From NCBI GenBank assembly GCA_031549885.1, contig JAVBPD010000078.1, positions 1 to 34,814 of the forward strand: a DNA stretch of 34,814 bases, given 5' to 3'. Of this stretch, positions 23,466 to 31,582 are shown in pieces. Each line of letters begins with the position of its first letter. Within the stretch, counting starts at the first letter, position 1. The translations under genes and the position numbers were made by a program. A model generated the notes under the pieces. The model saw only the letters and a program-made list of their open reading frames with translations, searched no databases and was not told where the DNA came from. The DNA comes from WQUF01 sp031549885. GTDB lineage: Bacteria; Bacillota; Clostridia; Clostridiales; Clostridiaceae.

Positions 23466-24590
23466 ATGGTTATTACAAAAGAACTTGCACAACCTATAGT
23501 AGACAAGCTTATGGAAGTGCTTTCTAATCACATAAATATCATAAATCATGAAGGAATTATAGTAGCAAGTACTGAAGAATCTAGGATAAATACATTCCAT
23601 GAGGGTACAATTGAAGCCATTAACATTGGCAATAAGATTCTTTTTTATGAAAACGATATTAGCAGGTATAAAGGTACAAAACAAGGTATAACAATACCTA
23701 TAAAATTTCACAATTCATTCATAGGAGCTGTAGGCATTACAGGTGAGCCAGATAAAATAACAGACGCAGCCTCTATAATTAAAGTTGCAGTTGAATCACT
23801 TATAGAACAAGAATTCTTGACAAAACAAAGCATTTATAAAAGAAAAGCTATAGGTAATTGGATTGAAAATATATTTGCGGATGATTTAGAAGATGTTGAT
23901 CAATTAAAATTACAGGCAAAATCATTAAATATAGATCTAGAAGAAACTTGCAGCATTATAATCTTAGGCACAAAACCTATTACATATAGTGAATTTTCAA
24001 TGCAAGAGCAATATATTTCTGAAATAGTAGAATCCTATGTAAGAGTAAAATTTCACTCATATATTGGACAAGGAATATATATTATTGCAGTTAAGTCAAA
24101 GAATATGAACGATTTAGATCATATAAAAGAAATGTGCGAAAAATTATTTAAAAAACTTGAAGCTTTAAAATTATTAAGTCATATTAGCGTTGGTTCTCCT
24201 AAAAAAGGAATTTTAGGATATAGAAAGAGCTATATTGAAGCGTTTCACAGCATTAAAATTTTAAATAAATTACCTGGTGAAAAGAAGATTATATATTTTT
24301 ATGAATGCCATATTTTTATTCTTTTAGAATACCTTCCTCAACACATAAAACAAGAATTTTGGGATAATTATTTTGAAAACAACAAAATCGATAAAATTCT
24401 TTTAGAAACCATGAGAGTATATTTTGATAAAAATCAGAATATAATTGAAGCATCCAATATCTTGCATATACATAGAAACACTTTGTTATTTAGATTAAAT
24501 AAAATAAAGGAATTATATAATTTAGATCCTAGATGTTTTCATGATGCTGTTATACTTCAAATATTAATTTATATACAAAAATATTTATAA
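23466..24590 (+). CDS. CdaR/PucR-type transcriptional regulator
   Basis: This 374-residue regulator has an N-terminal sugar-diacid-recognition domain (about 1-135: VITKELAQPIVDKLMEVL, then NIINHEGIIVASTEESRI), a middle region, and a C-terminal PucR-type helix-turn-helix (NIIEASNILHIHRNTLLFRL). I start it at the ATG at 23466, 8 bases after GGAGG; upstream in-frame codons lie inside the promoter. CdaR relatives sense dicarboxylic or hydroxy acids, and PucR controls purine catabolism. It is divergent from the GNAT-like gene and probably activates the catabolic cluster in response to an acidic intermediate such as ureidomalonate, malonate or a related acid; the ligand is a guess. Confidence 0.88.
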   Translation: MVITKELAQPIVDKLMEVLSNHINIINHEGIIVASTEESRINTFHEGTIEAINIGNKILFYENDISRYKGTKQGITIPIKFHNSFIGAVGITGEPDKITDAASIIKVAVESLIEQEFLTKQSIYKRKAIGNWIENIFADDLEDVDQLKLQAKSLNIDLEETCSIIILGTKPITYSEFSMQEQYISEIVESYVRVKFHSYIGQGIYIIAVKSKNMNDLDHIKEMCEKLFKKLEALKLLSHISVGSPKKGILGYRKSYIEAFHSIKILNKLPGEKKIIYFYECHIFILLEYLPQHIKQEFWDNYFENNKIDKILLETMRVYFDKNQNIIEASNILHIHRNTLLFRLNKIKELYNLDPRCFHDAVILQILIYIQKYL

Positions 24591-24691
24591 AAATAACTTT
24601 ATTATTTTATGCTATAATTATAAAATATTGGTAAAAAATATAATAATCTAATTTTACAAATCTTTAGTAAAAAAATTAAAGGAGTAATTTT

Positions 24692-25426
24692 ATGAACTGT
24701 GAAAAATTCAAAAAAAAGATATTATTTACAGATAGCATAGATAAATCAGAAATAATAATAAAATCCCTTGGTGATTTTTCAATGTTTTCTGAAGAAGATC
24801 TTATGAAAGATATTTTTAAAAAAGAATATTTCAAGGACATTAAAGTAAAATTTAATTTTGATAATGAAGTTATAGAGTATATATTTGAGTTAAATAAAGA
24901 AGGAAAAATATATTGCAATGATATTTTAGATGGAGACATTACTGAATATGGTTTTCATTTAAATAAAGACTTAAGCTATACTTATGTACAAGAAAAAGAA
25001 GCTTATACTACTTTATATAAATTAGCTTTAAATGGATATTATTTATGTAATAAAAATTCTGAAGAAAATATTGAATTTGAAAAATATAAATTGCTTGACG
25101 ACATGAAAAAGCTAAAAAATTATTTAACCCTTACAATTGGTAAAAATATCAATTCACTTATTTTAGAACAAATAATTAAAAGTTTACATAAAGACCAATT
25201 GCTTTACTTAGCTTTAGAAAGCGATAAAGATATTGGACCATTTAAAATTTCCTTTACACCTGTTCTAGAATCTATTAATGAGTTTAATTTTGAAGATTAC
25301 AGCGATGAAATATGCTTTTATAAAAAACCTGAAGCACCTTCTAATATATTTGTTTTAGATATATTAGAAGAAAGTGATAAAATACGTTATTTTTTATTTA
25401 AAAAGGGATTATTATTAGCAACATAA
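24692..25426 (+). CDS. Hypothetical cytoplasmic protein
   Basis: I do not recognise this 244-residue protein. It is acidic and Lys/Glu/Asp-rich, with no signal peptide, membrane segment or catalytic motif. A mostly alpha/beta N-terminal half (about 1-115) is followed by a helical stretch (LLDDMKKLKNYLTLTIGKN) and a beta-rich C-terminal part. The ATG follows AAAGGAG. It is a single-gene unit 101 bp after the regulator. Its stop codon lies inside the arm of a 19-bp perfect terminator hairpin shared with the convergent vat gene. A housekeeping or lineage-specific role is possible; nothing links it to the catabolic cluster. Confidence 0.75.
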   Translation: MNCEKFKKKILFTDSIDKSEIIIKSLGDFSMFSEEDLMKDIFKKEYFKDIKVKFNFDNEVIEYIFELNKEGKIYCNDILDGDITEYGFHLNKDLSYTYVQEKEAYTTLYKLALNGYYLCNKNSEENIEFEKYKLLDDMKKLKNYLTLTIGKNINSLILEQIIKSLHKDQLLYLALESDKDIGPFKISFTPVLESINEFNFEDYSDEICFYKKPEAPSNIFVLDILEESDKIRYFLFKKGLLLAT

Positions 25427-25467
25427 ACAATATTTAGAGGTACAATTTCCTCTAAATATTGTTTATG
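25422..25467. terminator. Bidirectional 19-bp perfect hairpin terminator containing both stop codons
   Basis: CATAAACAATATTTAGAGG (25422-25440) pairs perfectly with 25449-25467 around an 8-nt loop. The left arm includes the TAA of the hypothetical gene and the right arm the last codons and TAG of vat. T-rich sequence follows on the plus strand (TGTTTTC); on the minus strand the tract is weaker. Confidence 0.85.
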
Positions 25468-26084
25468 TTTTCAAGATTTAAGCTACATAGAGCTTCTAAA
25501 TTATTAAATATTTTTTCAATAGGAAAATCCCACCACTTAAGCTTTAATAAATATTCAATAAAATCATCCGAAAAACGTTTCTTAATTACCTTAATTGGAT
25601 TTCCACCTACTATATGATAAGGTTCAACATTCTTTGATACTACAGAATTTGCTGCTATAATTGAACCATCTGAAATTTTAACCCCTGGCATTATTGTGAC
25701 ATTTTGTCCTATCCAAACATCATTGCCAATAACAGTGTCACCCTTTATTGGTAAATCGCAAATATCTGGAGTACATTTTTCCCATCCATGCCCAAAAATA
25801 TTAAATGGATATGTAGTAACTGAATTCATCCTATGGTTCGCTCCATTCATAATAAATTCCACACCTTTTCCAATGGCACAAAATTTACCAATAATCAGTT
25901 TATCTCCAATAAAATCGTAGTGGTGCGTTACATGTTTTTCAAAATCACAAGCTCCATTTACATCATCATAATAAGTATAATCCCCTACAATTATATTGGG
26001 ATTTTTAATTACATTTTTTATATAGCATAACTGTTTTAAGTTTTCATTTGGATAAATGCTATTTGGATTTGGTCCATATTCCAT
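25452..26084 (-). CDS. vat: Vat-type streptogramin A O-acetyltransferase (xenobiotic acetyltransferase)
   Basis: This is a 210-residue left-handed-beta-helix acetyltransferase of the Vat/CatB class, which acetylates streptogramin A (or chloramphenicol-like drugs) with acetyl-CoA. The N-terminal GPNPNSIYPNENLKQ, the active-site IMNGANHRMNSVTTYPFN with catalytic His84, and the hexapeptide turns of GNDVWIGQNVTIMPGVKI and NSVVSKNV are all as in Vat(A)/Vat(D). The C-terminal WWDFPIEKI also fits Vat. All key residues are present and length is normal. The ATG follows AGGAGG. It is monocistronic, with no mobile element beside it, and its base composition resembles its neighbours, so it looks chromosomal and intrinsic. 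The precise drug spectrum is not readable. Confidence 0.9.
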   Translation of the reverse strand: MEYGPNPNSIYPNENLKQLCYIKNVIKNPNIIVGDYTYYDDVNGACDFEKHVTHHYDFIGDKLIIGKFCAIGKGVEFIMNGANHRMNSVTTYPFNIFGHGWEKCTPDICDLPIKGDTVIGNDVWIGQNVTIMPGVKISDGSIIAANSVVSKNVEPYHIVGGNPIKVIKKRFSDDFIEYLLKLKWWDFPIEKIFNNLEALCSLNLENINNI

Positions 26085-26191
26085 TATAAATTCCTCCTAC
26101 TTTTATAAATATTCTATTAAATATTATAATTGAATTTTTTATGAATTAATGATAAAATGCTTTCAGGTGATAAAATAATAAGTATATTATA

Positions 26192-26216
26192 AGGTGTGAT
26201 TAAGCATCACTCCTTT
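26192..26216 (+). other. Small hairpin in the leader of the DUF1846 gene
   Basis: AAGGTGTGAT (26192-26201) pairs with ATCACTCCTT (26207-26216) with one mismatch around TAAGC, followed by a T-rich stretch. It could be a weak attenuator or a chance structure. Confidence 0.3.
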
Positions 26217-26262
26217 CTTTGTGTTTAATATTCTAAATTTTATAAATATATAGGTGAAATAA

Positions 26263-27747
26263 ATGTACAAAATAGGATTTGATAGTAAAAAATATTTAAA
26301 GCTTCAATCAGAAAATATAAATCGCAGAATTGAAAAATTTGGAAAAAAATTGTATTTAGAATTTGGGGGAAAGCTCTTTGATGACCTTCATGCCTCCAGA
26401 GTTTTGCCAGGCTTTGAAATGGATTGTAAAGTAAGGCTCCTAACTACGCTAAAGGATCAAGCAGAAATTGTACTTGTTATTAATTCTTCAGATATTGAAA
26501 GCAATAAAACAAGGGGAGACAGTGGAATAACTTATGATGCTGAAGTTTTAAGACTTATAGATGGTTTTAGAGAAAGAGGATTATATGTGGGGAGTGTTGT
26601 AATAACTCAATATTCTGGTCAAATAGCTTCTGATAATTTTAAAAACTATCTTGAAGATCTTAAAATAAATGTATATAAGCATTATATTATCCCAGAATAC
26701 CCAACAAATATATCATATATTTTAAGCCCTAATGGCTTTGGGAAAAATGATTACATTGAAACATCAAGACCTCTTGTTGTAATAACTGCTCCAGGTCCAG
26801 GTGGTGGAAAAATGGCTACATGCCTTTCTCAATTATACCATGAAAACTTAAGAGGTATAAAAGCAGGGTATGCAAAATTTGAAACATTTCCAATTTGGAA
26901 CATTCCATTAAATCATCCAGTGAACATTGCTTATGAAGCTGCCACAGTGGATTTAAATGATATAAATATGATCGACCCATTCCATCTTGAAGCCTATGGA
27001 AAAACAGCAATAAATTATAACAGGGATATAGAAGTGTTTCCAGTTTTAAATGAAGTATTTAACAGAGTTTGGAAAGAAACGCCATATAAATCCCCTACAG
27101 ATATGGGTGTTAATATGGTAGGAAATTGTATAATAGATGATGAAGCATGCGCTGAAGCTTCAAAACAAGAAATCATCAGAAGATATTACAGAGCTCAATG
27201 CAATGTAAAGGAAGGAAAGCTTGAAAAATCTTCACTTTTAAAATTAGAGCTTTTAATGAATCATGCTAAAATTTCAGAAAAAGATCGGCCAGTTATTCAA
27301 CATGCCCTTGATAAATCAATTTCTAGCAATTCTCCCAGTGTTGCCATTGAGCTCCCTGATGGAAACATTGTAACTGGAAAGACATCAGACCTTTTAAGTG
27401 CATCAGCTGCAGCTATATTAAATTCTTTAAAAGCTTTAGCTAAAATTGAGGATAAAGTACATTTAATATCCCCCTTTGTCATTGAACCTATTCAAAAATT
27501 AAAATGCGATTATCTTGGAAATAGAAATACACAAATTTATGCTGGTGAAGTTTTAATTGCTCTTTCAATATGTGCAGCTACAAACCCTATAGTAACATTA
27601 GTATTAGAGCAGCTTCCTAAATTAAAAAATTGTGAAGTTCACTCTTCTGTGATACTTTCCCAAGATGATGCAAATGTATTTAATAATTTAGGCATGAATG
27701 TAACATCAGAGCCTAAATTTCAAAGCGATAACTTATATCATAAATAA
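26263..27747 (+). CDS. DUF1846 domain-containing protein
   Basis: This 494-residue cytoplasmic protein belongs to the DUF1846 family found in many Firmicutes; its function is not established. It contains a glycine-rich loop VITAPGPGGGKMATCLSQ at about 173-190 that resembles a phosphate-binding loop but departs from Walker A, since Met-Ala-Thr follows the Lys. It also contains conserved EFGGKLFDDLHASRVLPGF near the N-terminus and SPTDMGVNMVG. Length fits the family. The ATG follows AGGTGA. It is divergent from vat, has a short leader with a hairpin, and ends at a terminator shared with the carboxypeptidase gene. The family call is firm. Confidence 0.88.
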   Translation: MYKIGFDSKKYLKLQSENINRRIEKFGKKLYLEFGGKLFDDLHASRVLPGFEMDCKVRLLTTLKDQAEIVLVINSSDIESNKTRGDSGITYDAEVLRLIDGFRERGLYVGSVVITQYSGQIASDNFKNYLEDLKINVYKHYIIPEYPTNISYILSPNGFGKNDYIETSRPLVVITAPGPGGGKMATCLSQLYHENLRGIKAGYAKFETFPIWNIPLNHPVNIAYEAATVDLNDINMIDPFHLEAYGKTAINYNRDIEVFPVLNEVFNRVWKETPYKSPTDMGVNMVGNCIIDDEACAEASKQEIIRRYYRAQCNVKEGKLEKSSLLKLELLMNHAKISEKDRPVIQHALDKSISSNSPSVAIELPDGNIVTGKTSDLLSASAAAILNSLKALAKIEDKVHLISPFVIEPIQKLKCDYLGNRNTQIYAGEVLIALSICAATNPIVTLVLEQLPKLKNCEVHSSVILSQDDANVFNNLGMNVTSEPKFQSDNLYHK

Positions 27748-27775
27748 AATGAGCCATGTTAAATTGGCTCATTTT
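27746..27775. terminator. Bidirectional hairpin terminator between DUF1846 and carboxypeptidase genes
   Basis: AAAATGAGCCA (27746-27756) pairs perfectly with TGGCTCATTTT (27765-27775) around an 8-nt loop, with A and T tracts in both directions. Confidence 0.88.
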
Positions 27776-28654
27776 TCATAAATTATTATAAACAAGTATA
27801 GCATCATCAATATTATATTGCTCAGAATTATGATTTCCTTTTGCTCCTGTAGTTATAAGCAAATAACTTTTTCCATTTAAAATGGCAATGCTTGCAAGAC
27901 AAAGACCTGCCTCATCTGTATAGCCTGTCTTTCCCCCTAATATTTCACCATTTAATATACTTTGGTTATCCATATTTTCAAACAATGTACTTTTTAAATA
28001 TACTCCATCTGGATGCATATTTGTAGCATTTGTAATGTAATCTACAGAAGTAAATATTTGCTTAAATAGCTCATTTTTAAGAGCATATTCTAATAAAATA
28101 GAAAGATCCTTTACTGTGGTATAATGGTTTCTATGTTGTAAACCAGTGCTATTAACAAAATTGGTATCGTCCATCCCTAATTCTTTTGCTTTTTCATTCA
28201 TAAGCCATGCAAAGTTTTCTTCTGAGCCTGAAACCTCATCTGCAATAGCAATACAGCATTCAGCTCCAGATGGAAGCATAATCCCATATAAAAGATCTAA
28301 ATTTTCCACTTCTTCACCAGGTAAAAAACCAGCCATTGAAGCATCCGTTTTATTTAAGTCTTTAAATATGTTATCAGATAAAACAATCCCTTTATTAAAA
28401 TCATCTATATTTTCAATAGCAACGATAGCAGTCATAATTTTAGTAAGAGAAGCTGGGTAAATTCTTTTATTGCTATTTTTCTTCGCAATAACCTCATTAT
28501 TATCTAAGGAAACTAATATAGCATTTGAACTTTTTAAATTTACATTAAATGATTCCTCATATAAATCAGAATAAGAACAACTATTTAAAGTTAGTAAAAA
28601 AACAAATCCAATAAAAATTATAATGCTAAATGTTAACAATCTACTTTTTATCAT
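27776..28654 (-). CDS. Serine-type D,D-carboxypeptidase lipoprotein (peptidase S11, VanY_D/DacF-like)
   Basis: This 292-residue S11 D-Ala-D-Ala carboxypeptidase trims the last D-alanine from peptidoglycan stem peptides outside the cell. Motifs: SxxK as Ser69-Leu-Thr-Lys72 (PASLTKIMT) and KTG at 242-244 (GGKTGYTDEAG). The second motif reads Ser129-Gly-Ala131 in LPSGAECC, with Ala in place of the usual Asn of SxN. The N-terminal hydrophobic stretch ends in LNSC (Cys26), a lipobox, so it is probably membrane-anchored. The ATG at 28654 follows AAGGGGG. It lies 99 bp after the VanS-like kinase gene, in the order R-S-Y as in vanD-type loci, where VanY_D is also an S11 enzyme. No vanH, ligase or vanX follows. 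Confidence 0.88.
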   Translation of the reverse strand: MIKSRLLTFSIIIFIGFVFLLTLNSCSYSDLYEESFNVNLKSSNAILVSLDNNEVIAKKNSNKRIYPASLTKIMTAIVAIENIDDFNKGIVLSDNIFKDLNKTDASMAGFLPGEEVENLDLLYGIMLPSGAECCIAIADEVSGSEENFAWLMNEKAKELGMDDTNFVNSTGLQHRNHYTTVKDLSILLEYALKNELFKQIFTSVDYITNATNMHPDGVYLKSTLFENMDNQSILNGEILGGKTGYTDEAGLCLASIAILNGKSYLLITTGAKGNHNSEQYNIDDAILVYNNL

Positions 28655-28752
28655 AAATATAACCCCCTTGTGATTATATTTAACCATATTAAAGAGGATT
28701 AAGGTTTTATTTTATATTATGAATTCCTTAAGATTATCTTAATTTTACAAAA

Positions 28753-29886
28753 TTATAGAGGAAGCGTAACAGTAAAAACAGTACTTAAATCATCACTTTT
28801 AACATAAATATTTCCTCCATGAGCATTTACTATTTCCTTTGATATTGCAAGTCCTAATCCTGCCCCTCCAGTGTTAGTAGATCTAGAGCTATCTAAGCGA
28901 TAAAATTTCTCAAATATGATGCTTAGTTTATCCTTTGGAATAACTTTTCCTGTATTTAAAAAATCTATAAATAAAAATCCTTCATTTATATAAGATTGAA
29001 TAGTTATTATAGTTTCATCAAAACTATAATATATAGCATTTTTTAAAATATTGTTAAAAACTCTAGCAAGTTTATCACCATCAGCATTTATATAAATATC
29101 TTCTTCTACGTTAATCTGAATTTTTATTTTTCTTTCTTCCACTGTTGGATAAAATTCCTCTGCCATTTGCGTTAACATATGATTTAAATTTATCTTATCT
29201 TTATATAAAATTATCTCTTGAATATTAAATCTTGTAATTTCAAAAAATTCGTCTATAAGCATTTGAAGCCTATTTGCCTTTTCAAGTGTTATATTTATAT
29301 ATTTATTTCTCTGATCTGTAGGCATTTCAGAAGCTTCACTTAACAAGCTCAAATATCCAATTATAGAAGTTAAAGGTGTTCTAATATCATGAGCTAAATA
29401 AACAACCAAATCATTTTTTCTAGATTCAGCTTCCCTTGCATCATAAGATCTTTTTTCAAGAGCTCTTTTAACTGAATTTAGCTTCTTTTCCACAAATTCA
29501 ATTTCAGAAGAAAGTTCAATTTCAGGTATAGAATCATCTAAAAGCTTATCAACTCCCTTTACCACTTCATCAAGATATTTAGTAAAATATGTTAAGGATT
29601 TGTAAAAAACTATAAACAATATTATTAATAAACCTATTGTAAGCCAAATAGGCTTAAGATTTGTAAAAAGATAATGATAAATACTTTGAGCCTGTCTATT
29701 ACCTAAATGAAACATGTTTTCACATAAATTTACAAACCACTCTGCAAATGGAGCCTGAAAAATTCCATCAATAAATATATATTGTATAACCCATCCTATT
29801 AATATAGCTATTAATGTAATTAAAATTGCAAAAATAAATATTTTTCTCTTTAAAAGTTTAAAATTATTTGTCAATTTTATAGCCAA
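28753..29886 (-). CDS. VanS-like sensor histidine kinase
   Basis: This is a 377-residue membrane histidine kinase: TM1 at about 14-36, a short outer loop, TM2 at about 78-96, a HAMP-like linker, the H-box YLAHDIRTPLTS with His166, an N-box with NNILKNA, and the G-boxes DTGG-like NTGGAGLGLAISKEIV. The sequence follows VanS closely (AEQRKND-like ESRKNDLVVYLAHD, then NKYINITLEKA and FEKFYRLDSSRS). Its start is a TTG directly after GGGGAG, overlapping the regulator gene by 23 bp, the same arrangement as in vanR-vanS. The signal may be cell-wall stress or a glycopeptide; it probably controls the downstream carboxypeptidase. Confidence 0.9.
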   Translation of the reverse strand: MAIKLTNNFKLLKRKIFIFAILITLIAILIGWVIQYIFIDGIFQAPFAEWFVNLCENMFHLGNRQAQSIYHYLFTNLKPIWLTIGLLIILFIVFYKSLTYFTKYLDEVVKGVDKLLDDSIPEIELSSEIEFVEKKLNSVKRALEKRSYDAREAESRKNDLVVYLAHDIRTPLTSIIGYLSLLSEASEMPTDQRNKYINITLEKANRLQMLIDEFFEITRFNIQEIILYKDKINLNHMLTQMAEEFYPTVEERKIKIQINVEEDIYINADGDKLARVFNNILKNAIYYSFDETIITIQSYINEGFLFIDFLNTGKVIPKDKLSIIFEKFYRLDSSRSTNTGGAGLGLAISKEIVNAHGGNIYVKSDDLSTVFTVTLPL

Positions 29887-30562
29887 CTCCCCATACAGTT
29901 TTAATATATTTTGGAGCTTCCGATGAATCTCCCATCTTTTCTCTAAGATGGCGAATATGCACCATTACAGTATTACTAGTATTTGAAAAATATTTTTCTC
30001 CCCAAACTTCATTAAACAACCTCTCTGTACTTACAACTTTTCCTTTGTTTAAACATAAAAGCCAGAGTATTGAAAATTCTATAGGAGTAAGAGATAAATT
30101 TTTTTCATTTAACTTACAAACATGTTTTTCATTATCAACAATAAGTCCAGAAATTTCAATAATATTTTCATCCTTTATGCTATCATTTTGATTATATCGA
30201 GTATATCTCCTAAGCTGTGCTTTAACTCGAGCTACTAATTCTAAAGGATGAAATGGCTTTGTAATATAATCATCAGCTCCTATTGTTAAACCTGTAATCT
30301 TATCAATTTCTTGATTCTTTGCAGTGAGCATTATAATAGGAAAATTATATTTTTCTCTTATATTTTTACAAATTGTAAAACCATCTATCTCTGGAAGCAT
30401 TAAATCAAGTATAGCTAAGTCTAACTTTATATTATCAATGCAATCCAATGCTTCTTGCGATTTATAAAATTTATAAACATTAAATCCTTCGTTTTTTAAA
30501 TATAGTTCCACAAGATCAGCAATCTCTTTTTCATCATCCACAACTAAAACATTTAAATTCAT
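29864..30562 (-). CDS. VanR-like response regulator (OmpR/PhoB family)
   Basis: This 232-residue two-domain regulator has a receiver domain with acidic pocket Asp9-Asp10, phospho-acceptor Asp53 (LAILDLMLPE) and Lys in ITKPF. Its winged-helix output domain has SLTPIEFSILWLLCLNKG and VHIRHLREKMGD, ending VWGVGYKIDK. It matches VanR closely over its whole length, including EIADLVELYLKNE at the N-terminus. It is the first gene of the R-S-carboxypeptidase group, and its end overlaps the kinase gene. Predicted targets are its own promoter and that of the carboxypeptidase. Without the ligase genes it does not by itself imply vancomycin resistance. Confidence 0.92.
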   Translation of the reverse strand: MNLNVLVVDDEKEIADLVELYLKNEGFNVYKFYKSQEALDCIDNIKLDLAILDLMLPEIDGFTICKNIREKYNFPIIMLTAKNQEIDKITGLTIGADDYITKPFHPLELVARVKAQLRRYTRYNQNDSIKDENIIEISGLIVDNEKHVCKLNEKNLSLTPIEFSILWLLCLNKGKVVSTERLFNEVWGEKYFSNTSNTVMVHIRHLREKMGDSSEAPKYIKTVWGVGYKIDK

Positions 30563-30737
30563 AATATCAACTCTCTTTTAAGAAGTTATAATTATTATAA
30601 TCATATTTCATAAGTTTTTAAACCCTCTCACAAGATCTGTATTGCTTTTTAGGAATAAAGTGTTTAATTTTCCTTTTTATTTATCATAATAAATGTAATG
30701 ATTTCTTGCATTTTATTTTAAAATTGGAGGATATTGA

Positions 30738-31526
30738 ATGACTAATAAAGGTTACACTTTAATAACTGGAGCAACGAGTGGAATAGGAAAAGCTTTTGCT
30801 TGTGAATATGGAAAAAAAGGATGTCCACTTATAATAACTGGTCAAAGAGAAAATATAATTAATGAAACGGCAAATGATTTAAGAGAAAAATATGGAATTG
30901 ATGTAAAGGTAATTATATCAGACCTTTCTATTGATAAAAATGTTTCAAATTTAGAATCTCTCATTAAAGAAACCCATATTGAAACTCTTATTAATAATGC
31001 CGGTATGGGAAATGTACGATTATTTCAAGATGAAGATTATAGTTTTTTTCAAAAGATGATTAACCTTCATATAATATGTTTAACAAGGCTCACTAAAGCT
31101 GTGCTACCACAGATGATCGAAAGAAATAGTGGCACTATTATTAATGTATCCTCTAGCTCCGCATTTATGGCTTCGCCAAAGCATACAGTTTATGCAGGTT
31201 CTAAAGCTTATATTAAACAATTTACTGAGTGTTTACATCTTGATTTAATAAACACTAATATTAAATTTCAAGCATTATGCCCTAATCTAACTAAAACAGA
31301 TCTTCAAACTAAAATAGGCATTAGCAAAGAAAGACAAAAAGGAGATTACTTTAGGCGATATGAAACTCCAGAACAAGTTGTTAATCAATCACTTAAATCT
31401 TTAAAAAAAGATAAAGTAGTTTGTATATGTGGCGGTTTTATATCTAAATTAAATACTTTTACTGCTAATATGATGCCTAAAAAAACCTATTATAAATATA
31501 TCTCAAAAATATATAATATTAAATAA
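30738..31526 (+). CDS. Short-chain dehydrogenase/reductase (SDR)
   Basis: This 262-residue NAD(P)-dependent classical SDR has the cofactor motif TGATSGIG (10-17), NNAGM at 86-90, catalytic Ser in INVSSSSAF, and the Tyr152-xxx-Lys156 pair in VYAGSKAYIK. The arginine-like basic residue after the first strand (GQREN) favours NADP(H). Length and motifs fit the acyl-reducing/ketoreductase branch of the SDRs (close to YdfG/DltE-like enzymes). It has a GGAGG site 7 bases before the ATG and stands alone, divergent from the VanR-like gene. Substrate is not predictable. Confidence 0.88.
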   Translation: MTNKGYTLITGATSGIGKAFACEYGKKGCPLIITGQRENIINETANDLREKYGIDVKVIISDLSIDKNVSNLESLIKETHIETLINNAGMGNVRLFQDEDYSFFQKMINLHIICLTRLTKAVLPQMIERNSGTIINVSSSSAFMASPKHTVYAGSKAYIKQFTECLHLDLINTNIKFQALCPNLTKTDLQTKIGISKERQKGDYFRRYETPEQVVNQSLKSLKKDKVVCICGGFISKLNTFTANMMPKKTYYKYISKIYNIK

Positions 31527-31551
31527 CCTAATAAAATTTATTATACTAAAA

Positions 31552-31582
31552 AAGATTAGATAATTAAAAATTATCTAATCTT
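31552..31582. terminator. Bidirectional hairpin terminator overlapping the degV stop codon
   Basis: AAGATTAGATAATT (31552-31565) pairs perfectly with 31569-31582 around a 3-nt loop. The right arm contains the TAG of the DegV gene. It separates the convergent SDR and DegV genes. Confidence 0.75.

Noticed and set aside
27776..30562. Vancomycin resistance operon
   Set aside because: Only regulator, kinase and carboxypeptidase are present; vanH, D-Ala-D-Lac or D-Ser ligase and vanX are missing from the window.
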